DNA from: Noviherbaspirillum sp. Root189
Lineage (GTDB): Bacteria > Pseudomonadota > Gammaproteobacteria > Burkholderiales > Burkholderiaceae_D
Assembly: GCF_001428545.1 (NCBI RefSeq)
Contig: NZ_LMHZ01000013.1
Span: 162,650-226,649 of the forward strand
Length of the DNA: 64,000 nucleotides
Direction: 5' to 3'
The position numbers were made by a program, and so were the translations under genes. Of the stretch, positions 31,362-40,123 are shown piece after piece; within the stretch, counting starts at the first letter, position 1, and every line of letters starts with the position of its first letter. The notes under the pieces were generated by a model. It was not told where the DNA came from, searched no databases, and was given only the letters and a program-made list of their open reading frames with translations.

Positions 31362-31483
31362 GTTCTTTCCTTGCTGAGGAGGTTGAATAATTTAGAAATT
31401 TTAACAGTGCGCGACCGTATGCATTGACCCGCGTAGGCATAGATACGCGAGCTAAGCAGCTCTACGAACCAGCCGCCAAAAAC

Positions 31484-31516
31484 AAAAAGCCGCCAGGCGC
31501 AAACCTGGCGGCTTTT
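31484..31516 (-). terminator. Intrinsic terminator of the rplM-rpsI operon
   Basis: Thirteen-base arms AAAAGCCGCCAGG (31485-31497) and CCTGGCGGCTTTT (31504-31516) twenty bases after the rpsI stop. On the minus strand the stem is followed by TTTTTG. Confidence 0.9.
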
Positions 31517-31536
31517 CGGTGCTCTGAAAACGCAGA

Positions 31537-31929
31537 TTAGCGCTTGGAGAACTGTTTTGCGCGGCGTGCTTTACGCAGACCGACTTTCTTACGCTCAACT
31601 TCACGTGCATCACGAGTGACGAAACCTGCCTTAGACAATTCGCCCTTCAAGCCTGCATCGTAGTCGATCAGCGCACGGGTGATACCGTGGCGAACCGCAC
31701 CAGCCTGGCCGGACTCGCCGCCGCCATGGACGTTGACCATGATGTCGAAACGCTCGACATTGCCGGTCAGTTCCAGCGGTTGACGAATGACCATCAGACC
31801 AGTTTCACGCGAAAAGTATTCCGCAGCCGGCTTGCCGTTGACAACGATATTGCCGCTGCCGGATTTGATGAAAACACGAGCCACTGCACTCTTGCGACGG
31901 CCGGTTCCGTAGTTGTAGTTACCGATCAT
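31537..31929 (-). CDS. rpsI: 30S ribosomal protein S9
   Basis: 130 residues. N-terminal [14 protein letters not shown], the central [23 protein letters not shown] and the invariant basic C-terminus ending FSKR, which reaches the ribosomal P site. It follows rplM by nine bases, the universal L13-S9 pairing. Confidence 0.98.
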   Translation of the reverse strand: MIGNYNYGTGRRKSAVARVFIKSGSGNIVVNGKPAAEYFSRETGLMVIRQPLELTGNVERFDIMVNVHGGGESGQAGAVRHGITRALIDYDAGLKGELSKAGFVTRDAREVERKKVGLRKARRAKQFSKR

Positions 31930-31938
31930 GTCCGTTCC

Positions 31939-32367
31939 TTAGATTTCGAGTGCTTTGGGTTGCTGAGCAGCGTGCGGATGTGTGCCGTCGGCATACACTT
32001 TCAGCTTCTTGATCATGGCGTAGCCAAGCGGACCCTTGGGCAACATGCCCTTGACGGCCTTTTCCAGCGCACGGCCCGGAAAACGCTGTTGCATTTTCAG
32101 GAAGTTGGTTTCGTAGATACCGCCCGGATAGGTCGAGTGGCGGTAGTAAGTCTTGTCCAGCGCCTTGTTGCCGGTCACACGCAGTTTGCCTGCGTTGATG
32201 ACGACGATGAAATCGCCCGTGTCGACGTGGGGAGTGAACTCAGGTTTGTGCTTGCCGCGCAGTCGGAGTGCCACTTCGCTGGCAACACGTCCGAGGACTT
32301 TGTCCGTTGCGTCAATCACGAACCAGTCACGCTGTACCTCATGGGCTTTAGCGGAAAAGGTCTTCAT
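31939..32367 (-). CDS. rplM: 50S ribosomal protein L13
   Basis: 142 residues: [27 protein letters not shown] at the N-terminus, then [27 protein letters not shown], typical of bacterial L13. It heads the rplM-rpsI operon behind a roughly 100-nt structured leader and a good promoter. Confidence 0.98.
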   Translation of the reverse strand: MKTFSAKAHEVQRDWFVIDATDKVLGRVASEVALRLRGKHKPEFTPHVDTGDFIVVINAGKLRVTGNKALDKTYYRHSTYPGGIYETNFLKMQQRFPGRALEKAVKGMLPKGPLGYAMIKKLKVYADGTHPHAAQQPKALEI

Positions 32368-32390
32368 GATGATGTCCTAAATAAATTAAC

Positions 32391-32457
32391 TCGCTCAAAT
32401 TGGCGGTTCCGCCCTTTGTAACCGGCGGACTCTTCCTTGTTGTCTTTTCCTGAGCGA
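32391..32457 (-). promoter_or_regulatory. Structured 5' leader of rplM
   Basis: Outer arms TCGCTCA (32391-32397) and TGAGCGA (32451-32457) enclose mutually exclusive inner stems: GGCGG at 32402-32406 or at 32424-32428, both able to pair with CCGCC at 32409-32413. This layout suits L13 autoregulation or a binding switch, which is inference. Confidence 0.5.
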
Positions 32458-32471
32458 ACGGAAAGCCTGAA

Positions 32472-32501
32472 AGTATAGCCTTTTCAAAGACTTGCCGTCA
32501 A
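32472..32501 (-). promoter_or_regulatory. rplM-rpsI promoter
   Basis: Minus strand TTGACG (32496-32501), 18-bp spacer, TATACT (32472-32477). Five of six matches at each hexamer. Confidence 0.8.
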
Positions 32502-32617
32502 ACCTTATCGGCTCAGGATGCAGACTCTCTTGAAAATGAGTGGTATGGCATGCCGCCCTGATCATTAATTTGATGCTTCGACATCATCAGCGGACATCAA
32601 ATTAATAGTAATGGTCG

Positions 32618-32647
32618 AAAAAAAGCCCGAAACAATGTTTCGGGCTT
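32618..32647 (-). terminator. Intrinsic terminator of the candidate sRNA
   Basis: AAGCCCGAAAC (32623-32633) pairs with GTTTCGGGCTT (32637-32647), three-base loop. On the minus strand it is followed by T7 (A7 at 32618-32624); on the plus strand no T run follows, which fixes the direction. Confidence 0.85.
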
Positions 32648-32719
32648 AAATCCACACCAAAGGAGGAGGGTGGAGGAGACAATCGATGGGTTGAAGTCAG
32701 ACAAACCTTAACAACCAGC
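32618..32719 (-). ncRNA. Candidate small RNA with CCUCC-rich loops
   Basis: About 100 nt on the minus strand between a promoter-like sequence (TTGCGT-17-TATACT, 32726-32754) and a strong intrinsic terminator. The middle is an apparently unpaired pyrimidine tract CTCCTCCACCCTCCTCC (complement of about 32661-32678), a double anti-Shine-Dalgarno sequence typical of base-pairing regulatory RNAs. The overlapping 77-codon frame runs through the terminator and has no protein-like features. The 5' end is inferred. Confidence 0.6.
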
Positions 32720-32725
32720 AAGGAA

Positions 32726-32754
32726 AGTATAGTCCGTCTTATTGTGCAACGCAA
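32726..32754 (-). promoter_or_regulatory. Candidate promoter of the small RNA
   Basis: Minus strand -10 TATACT (32726-32731), 17-bp spacer, weak -35 TTGCGT (32749-32754), with A/T-rich sequence further upstream that could act as an UP element. Confidence 0.5.
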
Positions 32755-33008
32755 GAAAAAGACCTTCGGGCGACGTGAATTTTTAGCTGATTTTTGCAAA
32801 AAATCATTTTTTTTCAAAAGCTTATGATGTTTCACAATATGAATATATCCTCCGCCATATGAAGCGTCGTGTCAAAACAGTGCCCAAAATGGTAATTTTT
32901 ATCTGCCATTTCGTGTTTTTCATCCAGCTACGACTCCTTACCCGATCCGCCGAACCGTGTTGCGAAAGCAGTTACAATAATCGCTTCCTTTTTGAAAAGA
33001 GATAGCAA

Positions 33009-33452
33009 ATGGAATGCACGGTACGGTGGACCGGACTCTCTGGAATGACGTTTTTAGCGGAGACGGGTTCCGGTCATGTAGTCGCAATGGATGGAGCGCC
33101 TGAAGGTGGCGGGCGCAATCTTGCTCCCCGCCCCATGGAAGTGGTACTCGCCGGCACCGGCGGCTGTACGGCTTACGATGTGGTGTTGATCCTGCGCAAG
33201 AGCCAGCAAGACATTCGCGGTTGCGATGTCACCCTTAAGTCTGAACGGGCGGAAAAAGATCCGAAAGTTTTCACCAAAATCCACTTTCACTTTACCGTAC
33301 GCGGCCGCAACCTGAAACCGAATATGGTCGAGCGCGCCATCAAGCTTTCACACGAAAAGTATTGCTCGGCCTCGATCATGCTGGAAAAGACGGCCGAAAT
33401 AACGCACTCGTTCGAAATCGTAGAAGACTTGGCGGACGCGCCGGCAGAGTAA
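33009..33452 (+). CDS. OsmC family protein
   Basis: A 147-residue OsmC/Ohr-superfamily protein, a cysteine-based peroxide reductase or YhfA-like relative. The two conserved cysteines are Cys53 in GTGGCTAYDVVLIL and Cys119 in EKYCSASIML. The signature APRPMEVVLAGTGGCTAYD is the YhfA-type subgroup. Cytoplasmic; likely acts on organic hydroperoxides, though the YhfA group is not well characterised. Single gene between the sRNA region and coq7. Confidence 0.9.
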   Translation: MECTVRWTGLSGMTFLAETGSGHVVAMDGAPEGGGRNLAPRPMEVVLAGTGGCTAYDVVLILRKSQQDIRGCDVTLKSERAEKDPKVFTKIHFHFTVRGRNLKPNMVERAIKLSHEKYCSASIMLEKTAEITHSFEIVEDLADAPAE

Positions 33453-33508
33453 AGGCGCAGCCCATCCCCGTTGACGCCTTGGCTTAATGAGCGCCCTTCC
33501 CGCCTTTT

Positions 33509-34135
33509 TTATAGGCGATAGGCCGTGATAGTCATGACCTTCGCCATTGCCCTCATCACGCCACGAAGTGGCGCCGGCATACTAGCCGCGCCCAATGCCT
33601 GAGCGTTAGCGCCGTGCGTGACTTCATCGACCCGCATCTGCTCGACAATGGCGCGGGACTTGAGATCGTTCGCTGGCAGCGTCGTCAGATGCTCCACTAG
33701 ATGCGCCTCCACTTGCCGCTCGGTTTCGACAACAAAACCTAGACTCTTCGCATCCCCAAGTTTGGCCGCTATCGCACCTATTGCGTAGGATCCCGCATAC
33801 CACAACGGATTCAATAGACTGGTTCGCGATCCGAGTTCACGCAACCGCTCGGCTGTCCAAGCCAGATGGTCCTCTTCTTCACGCCCCGCCTGCCTGAATT
33901 GTTCCTTCAGGAATTCACTCCTGGCGAAATGTGCCTGAGAATCATATAAGGCTTGGGCGCAGACTTCACCAACGTGATTCACCCGCATCAAACCCGCACT
34001 GTGGCGACGCTCGGCGTTGTCAAGTTGAACATCGCCTATCTTCGCCGCCGGGTTGCGGCGCGATGAGGTCGCTACTCCTGCGACAACGCGCAATATTTTG
34101 TCCAGTCCGACCACCACCTCATCCAAACGCTTCAT
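33509..34135 (-). CDS. coq7: 2-polyprenyl-3-methyl-6-methoxy-1,4-benzoquinol hydroxylase
   Basis: Di-iron monooxygenase of ubiquinone biosynthesis. 208 residues with ferritin-like iron ligands in [15 protein letters not shown], the [13 protein letters not shown] motif, [14 protein letters not shown] and RVDEVTHG. The start at 34135 ([13 protein letters not shown]) has AGGAG upstream; a 14-residue extension is rejected. Membrane-associated enzyme; no other ubiquinone gene adjoins. Confidence 0.95.
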   Translation of the reverse strand: MKRLDEVVVGLDKILRVVAGVATSSRRNPAAKIGDVQLDNAERRHSAGLMRVNHVGEVCAQALYDSQAHFARSEFLKEQFRQAGREEEDHLAWTAERLRELGSRTSLLNPLWYAGSYAIGAIAAKLGDAKSLGFVVETERQVEAHLVEHLTTLPANDLKSRAIVEQMRVDEVTHGANAQALGAASMPAPLRGVMRAMAKVMTITAYRL

Positions 34136-34424
34136 TCCAACTCCTAAATTATTACCTTGGTAGCGTTTGCCGACCAAATTAAATGAAATGCGGAAAATTT
34201 AACCAAGACCAACTTTTACATTTCCATTTCGAAAAAATCCAGAATTCTGTTTGAAGACATCATGAAGCAAAATTATTTGCATTCCAAACAGTGCTTTATT
34301 TCATTGCCACTTAGACAGGGCATTGCAAAAACCACAACCAAACGGAAATTTCTGTTGTTCGAAAGCCACATAAACGGTGGCTAGTCATGCCTAATACCAA
34401 ATTCTCTTTGCCGAAACCGCTCAC

Positions 34425-34454
34425 ATTTGATGAAATCACCATTAGCTTCTTGAT
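34425..34454 (+). promoter_or_regulatory. Conserved upstream block of porin 1
   Basis: 30-bp block (ATTTGATGAAATCACCATTA, then GCTTCTTGAT) matching the block before porin 2 at 27 of 30 positions and ending 106 bp before the ATG. A flanking AAATTCTCTTTG is also shared. Presumed regulatory site or promoter region. Confidence 0.6.
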
Positions 34455-34560
34455 CAGATGGTCGGAGGTTTCGGCGGGGACGCTACCACTAGTGACCACG
34501 CTGAGGGAAACAAAGGCAATTCAAAAAAATTTTAGCACGCCAACCCTTGGAGATTTATTA

Positions 34561-35565
34561 ATGAAAAAGTCGCTTCTCGCCCTGGCAGTTCTGGGTGCAT
34601 TTGCAGGTGCAGCTTCTGCACAAACTAGCGTTCAGATCTACGGTTCGTTCGACGGCGGTGTCCGCCACGTCACCAATGTCAACGCTGCCGGCGACAGCCG
34701 CACAACAATGGGTTCCAACGGCACCTACAACTCCAACCGTATCGGCTTCAAAGGCGTTGAAGACCTCGGCGGCGGTTTGAATGCTCACTTCACACTGGAA
34801 ACCGGCTTCAACACCGGCACAGGCGCACTCGACAACGCAACTAACCAACTGTTCCAGCGTACCGCTGCTGTTGGTCTGGGCGGCGCATGGGGCTCGCTTG
34901 ACTTCGGTCGTCAATACACGGTCGCGTTTAAGACGATCGCATCCTACGATCCGTTAAGCTACAAGTATCCTGGCATCGCTTCCGCTGTTCCGGCGACTGC
35001 AGGCACTCGTTACAACAACGACATCCAGTACATCGGCACATTTGGCCCGATCACCGCACGTGCTGAATACGCACTCGGCGAAACAGTTGGCAGCAATAGC
35101 ACCAACTCCTCCACAGCGATCGGCGCAAGCTACAACGCTGGCCCGCTGAGCGTTGGTGGCGCATACACACGCCGTGACATCGCTACATTCGACAACGACC
35201 ACTGGACTTTGGGCGCAGGCTACAAGTTCGGTCCGGCTCGCGTTACAGTTGGCTACGCTCAGCAAGAGCAAGACCTGGCCGCCACAACAGCACAGAACAA
35301 GACTCGCTGGGGCTGGGCTGGTATCAACTATGCCATCACACCGGCAGTTGAACTGACCTACGCTTACTATCAGACTCGTAACACTGGTACCCCGGCGTTT
35401 GAGGGCAAGAAGAACCTGCACATGCTGGCAGCAACCTACGCCTTCTCCAAGCGCACAAACCTGTATGCAGAATTCGACACAGCAAAACTGCGCGGCAATC
35501 TGAATACGATCGCTCCGGAAGATCGTCAGTCCGGCGTGTCGGTCGGTATCAACCACCTGTTCTAA
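34561..35565 (+). CDS. Outer membrane porin (Burkholderiales general porin type), copy 1
   Basis: A 334-residue trimeric beta-barrel porin. The signal peptide MKKSLLALAVLGAFAGAASA is cut before QTSVQIYG. Barrel features: SNRIGFKGVEDLGGGLNAHFTLE, FQRTAAVGLGG, GSLDFGRQYT (loop 3 region) and a terminal aromatic, ending GINHLF, needed for BAM assembly. The ATG at 34561 has TTGGAG upstream. An in-frame ATG 58 codons earlier would bury the signal peptide. Followed by its own terminator and a second porin. Confidence 0.95.
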   Translation: MKKSLLALAVLGAFAGAASAQTSVQIYGSFDGGVRHVTNVNAAGDSRTTMGSNGTYNSNRIGFKGVEDLGGGLNAHFTLETGFNTGTGALDNATNQLFQRTAAVGLGGAWGSLDFGRQYTVAFKTIASYDPLSYKYPGIASAVPATAGTRYNNDIQYIGTFGPITARAEYALGETVGSNSTNSSTAIGASYNAGPLSVGGAYTRRDIATFDNDHWTLGAGYKFGPARVTVGYAQQEQDLAATTAQNKTRWGWAGINYAITPAVELTYAYYQTRNTGTPAFEGKKNLHMLAATYAFSKRTNLYAEFDTAKLRGNLNTIAPEDRQSGVSVGINHLF

Positions 35566-35616
35566 GCATGTGGCCAGACGGCTCTTCCAAGCCCGTCTGA
35601 TTTAGTGCATCAGTTG

Positions 35617-35645
35617 AAAGGCTCACCCTCGGGTGGGCCTTTTTT
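35617..35645 (+). terminator. Terminator of porin 1
   Basis: AAAGGC(T)CACCC (35617-35628) and GGGTG(G)GCCTTT (35631-35642) with T6. The following 35646-35983 is the regulatory region of porin 2. Confidence 0.88.
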
Positions 35646-35848
35646 GGGTATGTAATGCTTGACGGCCTACTGATTCAGAGTGCCATTTTTACTTATTCAG
35701 AAACATGCCGTATCGACCCTCATAGCGCACAAATTTGGTGCAAAACAGGAAACCCGCGTCGCTTTTAAGCCTCATTTCGTTGCATAGTCACCACAAAATC
35801 GGGAATAAAAATGCCAAAACCGAAATTCCCTTTGTCCTGAGCGCCGAT

Positions 35849-35878
35849 ATTTGATGAAATAACCATCGGCTTCTTGAT
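35849..35878 (+). promoter_or_regulatory. Conserved upstream block of porin 2
   Basis: Second copy of the 30-bp block (ATTTGATGAAATAACCATCG, then GCTTCTTGAT), ending 105 bp before the porin 2 ATG, the same spacing within one base as in porin 1. Confidence 0.6.
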
Positions 35879-35983
35879 TAAATAATTAAGAGGCATAGCT
35901 TTCTGGCAGGGGCGTATTGCACTAGTGGCCTTGCCGAACGCACTACTAAAAATTTAGCTCGATAAACCTTTGGGGATTATTCA

Positions 35984-37012
35984 ATGAAAAAATCGCTTCT
36001 CGCGCTCGCAGTTCTGGGTGCATTCGCTGGTGCAGCATCTGCCCAAACCAATGTCACCATCTACGGTGTTGCTGACGTTGGTATCCAGCGCATCGACACA
36101 TCCGCAACCGAAGCTCGTTGGGGCCTGGACAGCGGCATCCAGTCCGGCAGCCGCCTCGGTTTCAAGGGCAGCGAAGATCTCGGTGGCGGCCTGTCCGCAA
36201 TCTTTACTCTGGAAAGCGGCTACAACATTGACACTGGCACTAGCGCACAAGGTGGCCGTCTGTTCGGTCGTCAGGCTTTCGTTGGTCTGAGTGGCGGTTT
36301 CGGTGCTGTTAAGTTCGGTCGTCAATACACTCCGATCTTTATTGCACACGACACAATCGATCCGTTCGGCACTGGCATCATCGGCGACGGCAGCGGTATC
36401 TCCGCAGTCTTCAATCCGTACGGCATCCGTATGGACAACACCATCAACTACTCGCTGACAGCTGGCCCGATCTCCGGTCAAATCGCTTATGGCTTCGGTG
36501 AAGTCGCTGGTGAGAACTCCGCTGGCCGCCAGATCGGCGCATCGCTGGGTTATGCAAACGGCCCGCTGACAGTTGTTGGTGCATACCACACTGCAAACTC
36601 CCCGACAGTCGGCAGCCAAGCTGATGCAAGCACCGCTTTCATCGGTGGCGTGTTTGACTTCCGCGTAGTCAAGCTGCACGGCGCGTTCGCTGACAACCGT
36701 GGCGATTCCGCTACTGGCGCAACGGCAATCCGTGACCGTGACTACATGCTGGGCGTGAGCGCACCGATCGGTGGCGCAGGTAACGTCATGGCTTCCTACA
36801 CACGTCACGACCAGCGTCTGACTGGCCTGGGCGGTGCAGATGCCAGCTACTGGGCACTCGGCTACACCCACAACCTGTCGAAGCGTACAAACCTGTACAC
36901 ATCGTACTCGACCATCCGCAACGACGCTGGTTCGGCTGTCGGCCTGCCCACAGGCGTTGCAGCTGGCAACGACATCAGCTGGGTTAACGTTGGTATCCGT
37001 CACAAGTTCTAA
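35984..37012 (+). CDS. Outer membrane porin, copy 2
   Basis: A 342-residue porin with a signal peptide identical to copy 1 (MKKSLLALAVLGAFAGAASA), mature N-terminus QTNVTIYGVADVG. Shared barrel elements are SRLGFKGSEDLGGGLSAIFTLE, FGRQAFVGLSGGFGAVKFGRQYT and the C-terminal NVGIRHKF ending in Phe. The extracellular loops differ strongly from copy 1, so permeability probably differs. Own leader and terminator. Confidence 0.95.
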   Translation: MKKSLLALAVLGAFAGAASAQTNVTIYGVADVGIQRIDTSATEARWGLDSGIQSGSRLGFKGSEDLGGGLSAIFTLESGYNIDTGTSAQGGRLFGRQAFVGLSGGFGAVKFGRQYTPIFIAHDTIDPFGTGIIGDGSGISAVFNPYGIRMDNTINYSLTAGPISGQIAYGFGEVAGENSAGRQIGASLGYANGPLTVVGAYHTANSPTVGSQADASTAFIGGVFDFRVVKLHGAFADNRGDSATGATAIRDRDYMLGVSAPIGGAGNVMASYTRHDQRLTGLGGADASYWALGYTHNLSKRTNLYTSYSTIRNDAGSAVGLPTGVAAGNDISWVNVGIRHKF

Positions 37013-37057
37013 TCGCTCGCGGGCTTAAGTCCGCTGTGATTTGACTATGCAGTACGA

Positions 37058-37084
37058 AAAAGGCACCTTTGGGTGCCTTTTTTT
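37058..37084 (+). terminator. Terminator of porin 2
   Basis: AAAAGGCACC (37058-37067) and GGTGCCTTTT (37072-37081), then a T run to 37084. Confidence 0.9.
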
Positions 37085-37184
37085 GTGTGTGGCATTGGCA
37101 AGGTTTACTCTTTCGAACCGAAATCTGCGATATAGCCGGTTACTTTGCAGGTAATAAAGCCGTTAAGCCACAGTTGAGTCCGGA

Positions 37185-38000
37185 TTAATTGAAACGGTCA
37201 TTCTGCCGTTTTGGCCTGAAGACAGTCGTATCGCCATAGAACGCTTCATCCTGTCTATCCCACCATCCTGGCACCCCAAGCACCGGCAGCGGGCTGAAAT
37301 CGGTTGTTTTGAGCCCCCCAGCCAATGATTGCGCAACGGCTGTGTCCAGCCAGCGGCGCTTAGCCTCCCCATGCATTTCAAAGTAGGCGTCGTCTACAAT
37401 CAGTACCCACGCATGTGCCGTGATGGATTTAAACGGCTTGACCAGTTTTTCCATCAAAGCATGGCCAAACAGCCAGACCTCGCAGTCCCTGATGAAGTCG
37501 TCGCGGTGTGCCAGCCATGCATGTTGCCAAGCATGTGCACGCAGACCTTCTACAAGGTCAACGTCTCTGCTGACGAGTAGCGCGGCATTCTCGTCAAATA
37601 TCGTTGCGGCATCTCTTAGCGGACCACGTCTGGACTGATTTATTAGGTCAGACTGCCGTGACGCTTCGAGCGCTGAGGATTGCAGGGCATTGAGTTGAAT
37701 TTTGGTTTGTGGAAAACTAAGCCAGACCAGCGCATTGAAGAAATCATGGAGATTTTCGCGCGTAGGCACTTTGCCAGTGACACTAATGAAGGCTTCATAA
37801 GCCATCCCGGGCGGGAGTTCGGCCTGAGGAACAAATCGGATTGGCATGCCGCGATGGTTGTGCAGACCAAGCGAGTTCGCCACGTCATTGAGTGCACCCT
37901 GCCAGTCGCCAGCATGTAGAACGGCGTCGGCTACCAACCGCAGTGGAGCAAGCCATGGCTTGCTCCAATCAATTGCGTCAAACATGTCTGCGTTTATCAT
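37185..38000 (-). CDS. DUF3025 family protein
   Basis: 271 residues, no signal peptide or membrane segment. Recognised as DUF3025 by the LHDFFNALVWLSFPQTKIQLNALQ core, followed by RGPLRDAATIFDENAALLVS, LFGHALMEKLVKPFKSITAHAW and the late SPLPVLGVPGWW. The conserved H/D/E residues in the core suggest an enzyme, but none has been defined. It lies 75 bp after pyrC on the same strand and may be co-transcribed. Confidence 0.85.
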   Translation of the reverse strand: MINADMFDAIDWSKPWLAPLRLVADAVLHAGDWQGALNDVANSLGLHNHRGMPIRFVPQAELPPGMAYEAFISVTGKVPTRENLHDFFNALVWLSFPQTKIQLNALQSSALEASRQSDLINQSRRGPLRDAATIFDENAALLVSRDVDLVEGLRAHAWQHAWLAHRDDFIRDCEVWLFGHALMEKLVKPFKSITAHAWVLIVDDAYFEMHGEAKRRWLDTAVAQSLAGGLKTTDFSPLPVLGVPGWWDRQDEAFYGDTTVFRPKRQNDRFN

Positions 38001-38075
38001 TACCTAGGATCTCACCTGTGCGGTCATCGTCGGCATACTCTTCAAACGACGACCGGCAGACCCGTCTTATACCAA

Positions 38076-39134
38076 TCAGACAAGTTTCCAGTGGATTGCT
38101 TCACCACCATTCAGGGGCACGACCGTCGTCTCTCCCATCGGCACCTCCGCTGGGAGCGTCCAGGTTTCACGCCGCAGCGTCACCGTGCCGCTGTTACGTG
38201 GAAGCTGGTAAAACGCCGGCCCATTAAAGCTTGCAAATGCCTCAAGCTTGTCGAGTGCACCGACCTGATCGAATGCATGGGCATATAATTCCATCGCATG
38301 CAGGGCCGTATAGCAACCCGCGCAACCGCAGGCGTGTTCCTTCAGCCCTTTGGGATGCGGTGCGGAATCGGTACCGAGAAAAAAGCGGGTATTGCCGGAG
38401 GTCGCAACCTTGACCAATGCCTGGCGATGTTCTTCGCGCTTAAGAACCGGCAGACAGTAGTAATGCGGACGGATACCGCCTTTAAAAATCTCATTGCGGT
38501 TATAGAGCAAGTGATGGGCGGTGATGGTGGCGCCAAGCGGGCCATCTGCCTGGCTCACGTACTGCGCGGCTTCGCGCGTTGTGATGTGTTCAAACACAAC
38601 TTTCAATGCCGGCATGTCTCTGCGCAAAGGTTCCAATACGCGGTCTATGAATACGGCTTCACGATCAAACAAGTCGATATCGGTATCAGTCACCTCACCG
38701 TGCACAAGAAACGGCATGCCAACTTCCTGCATTACCTCCAGCGTCTTGTAGCACTTATTTAACGCGGTGACGCCGGCGTCGGAATTGGTTGTCGCGCCGG
38801 CAGGATAAAGTTTCACCGCATGAATAAAACCGCTTTCCCTGGCACGCCGGATTTCATCTGGTGGCGTGTTGTCGGTTAGGTACAGCGTCATCAGCGGTTC
38901 GAATTGCATGCCGGCCGGTAGTGCCGCGAGGATGCGCTCGCGGTAGGCAGCGGCCTGGGCCGTCGTGGTAACCGGCGGCTTGAGATTGGGCATGACGATC
39001 GCACGGGCAAACTGGCGTGCGGTATGTGGCAAGACACTGGCCAGGGTGGTCCCATCGCGCAAATGCAAGTGCCAGTCGTCGGGGCGGGTCAGCGTGATGC
39101 TGGAAACAGGGGATTTGGTTTGGGAAGTAGGCAT
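38076..39134 (-). CDS. pyrC: Dihydroorotase (class II)
   Basis: Third step of pyrimidine synthesis, carbamoyl aspartate to dihydroorotate. 352 residues, the E. coli PyrC type. Zinc ligands HLHLRDG near the N-terminus, the carboxylated lysine in [15 protein letters not shown], later zinc histidines in FLVHGEVTD and [10 protein letters not shown], and the catalytic Asp in GTDSAPH. The start at 39134 is preferred over an upstream ATG because of spacing to the conserved core. Confidence 0.96.
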   Translation of the reverse strand: MPTSQTKSPVSSITLTRPDDWHLHLRDGTTLASVLPHTARQFARAIVMPNLKPPVTTTAQAAAYRERILAALPAGMQFEPLMTLYLTDNTPPDEIRRARESGFIHAVKLYPAGATTNSDAGVTALNKCYKTLEVMQEVGMPFLVHGEVTDTDIDLFDREAVFIDRVLEPLRRDMPALKVVFEHITTREAAQYVSQADGPLGATITAHHLLYNRNEIFKGGIRPHYYCLPVLKREEHRQALVKVATSGNTRFFLGTDSAPHPKGLKEHACGCAGCYTALHAMELYAHAFDQVGALDKLEAFASFNGPAFYQLPRNSGTVTLRRETWTLPAEVPMGETTVVPLNGGEAIHWKLV

Positions 39135-39207
39135 GTCGGCTCTTTCTTGATACGGCGCTATTTTACCCGCCTGAGCCAACAAACTGGGCCATCCCAGGTC
39201 ATCAAAT

Positions 39208-39239
39208 AAAAAAGCCGCCCCTGCGAGCAGGGACGGCTT
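39208..39239 (-). terminator. Terminator of the glt operon
   Basis: AAGCCGCCCCTGC (39212-39224) and GCAGGGACGGCTT (39227-39239), one mismatch; on the minus strand followed by T6 (A run 39208-39213). Confidence 0.85.
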
Positions 39240-39284
39240 GGCACCCGATGAATCTATTGCTCTGTTACTAACGGTCAGAAACGG

Positions 39285-40010
39285 TCAGTGGATGATTTTT
39301 GCGAGGAAGTCACGTGCACGGTCGGAACGCGGCGCGCCGAAGAACTCTTCCTTGGTGCAATCTTCAACAATCAAACCCTTGTCCATGAAGACGACGCGGT
39401 TGGCGACCTTCTTGGCAAAGCCCATTTCGTGGGTGACCACCATCATGGTCATCCCTTCGTGCGCGAGGCCGACCATGACGTCCAGCACTTCATTGATCAT
39501 TTCCGGGTCGAGCGCAGAGGTCGGTTCATCGAACAGCATCGCAATCGGATCCATTGACAATGCACGCGCGATCGCGACACGCTGCTGCTGACCACCAGAC
39601 AACTGGCCTGGGAACTTGTCCTTCTGCGACAGCAAACCGACGCGATCAAGGTACTTCAGGCCCTTTTCAGTTGCTTCTTCCTCGCTGCGGCCCAGCACCT
39701 TGACTTGGCCGATCGTCAGGTTCTGGCGAATCGACAGGTGGGGGAATAATTCAAAGTTCTGGAACACCATGCCGATGCGTGCACGCAGTTTTGATAGATT
39801 GGTTTTCGGGTCACCGACCGAAATGCCATCGACCAGGATCTGGCCTTTCTGGAACGGCTCCAGTCCGTTGACAGTTTTAATCAGCGTGGATTTGCCGGAG
39901 CCGGAAGGACCGCAGACCACAACCACTTCACCCTTGGCAACATGCGTGGTGCAATCGGTCAGAACCTGGAAGCTTCCGTACCATTTGCTAACATCTTTAA
40001 GTTCAATCAT
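39285..40010 (-). CDS. gltL: Glutamate/aspartate ABC transporter ATP-binding protein
   Basis: 241-residue polar amino acid ABC ATPase. Walker A GPSGSGKSTLIKTVNGLE, signature LSGGQQQRVAIARAL, Walker B AMLFDEPTSALDPE and switch His in VVTHEMGFAKKVANR. Last gene of the gltIJKL set, placed by its neighbours. Energises import through GltJK. Confidence 0.93.
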   Translation of the reverse strand: MIELKDVSKWYGSFQVLTDCTTHVAKGEVVVVCGPSGSGKSTLIKTVNGLEPFQKGQILVDGISVGDPKTNLSKLRARIGMVFQNFELFPHLSIRQNLTIGQVKVLGRSEEEATEKGLKYLDRVGLLSQKDKFPGQLSGGQQQRVAIARALSMDPIAMLFDEPTSALDPEMINEVLDVMVGLAHEGMTMMVVTHEMGFAKKVANRVVFMDKGLIVEDCTKEEFFGAPRSDRARDFLAKIIH

Positions 40011-40123
40011 GATTTCTCCTGGATACTATTCTGAAATATTCTGTCTTTGCCTGAGTCCGGATCCCTGCAGGCTTCTGCTTGCGCCGCACTCGATGAGGAT
40101 GTCCCGGCGCAGCACAAGATGCG

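Noticed and set aside
32602..32835. 77-codon frame on the minus strand
   Set aside because: It runs through a strong intrinsic terminator and has no protein-like composition or ribosome binding site; the candidate sRNA explains the region better.
34387..34560. In-frame upstream start for porin 1
   Set aside because: It would put 58 residues before an intact signal peptide; ATG 34561 has a ribosome binding site and matches copy 2.
35981..37003. 340-codon open frame opposite porin 2
   Set aside because: Exactly antisense to a clear porin with strong codon bias; Cys/Val/Thr-rich nonsense sequence.
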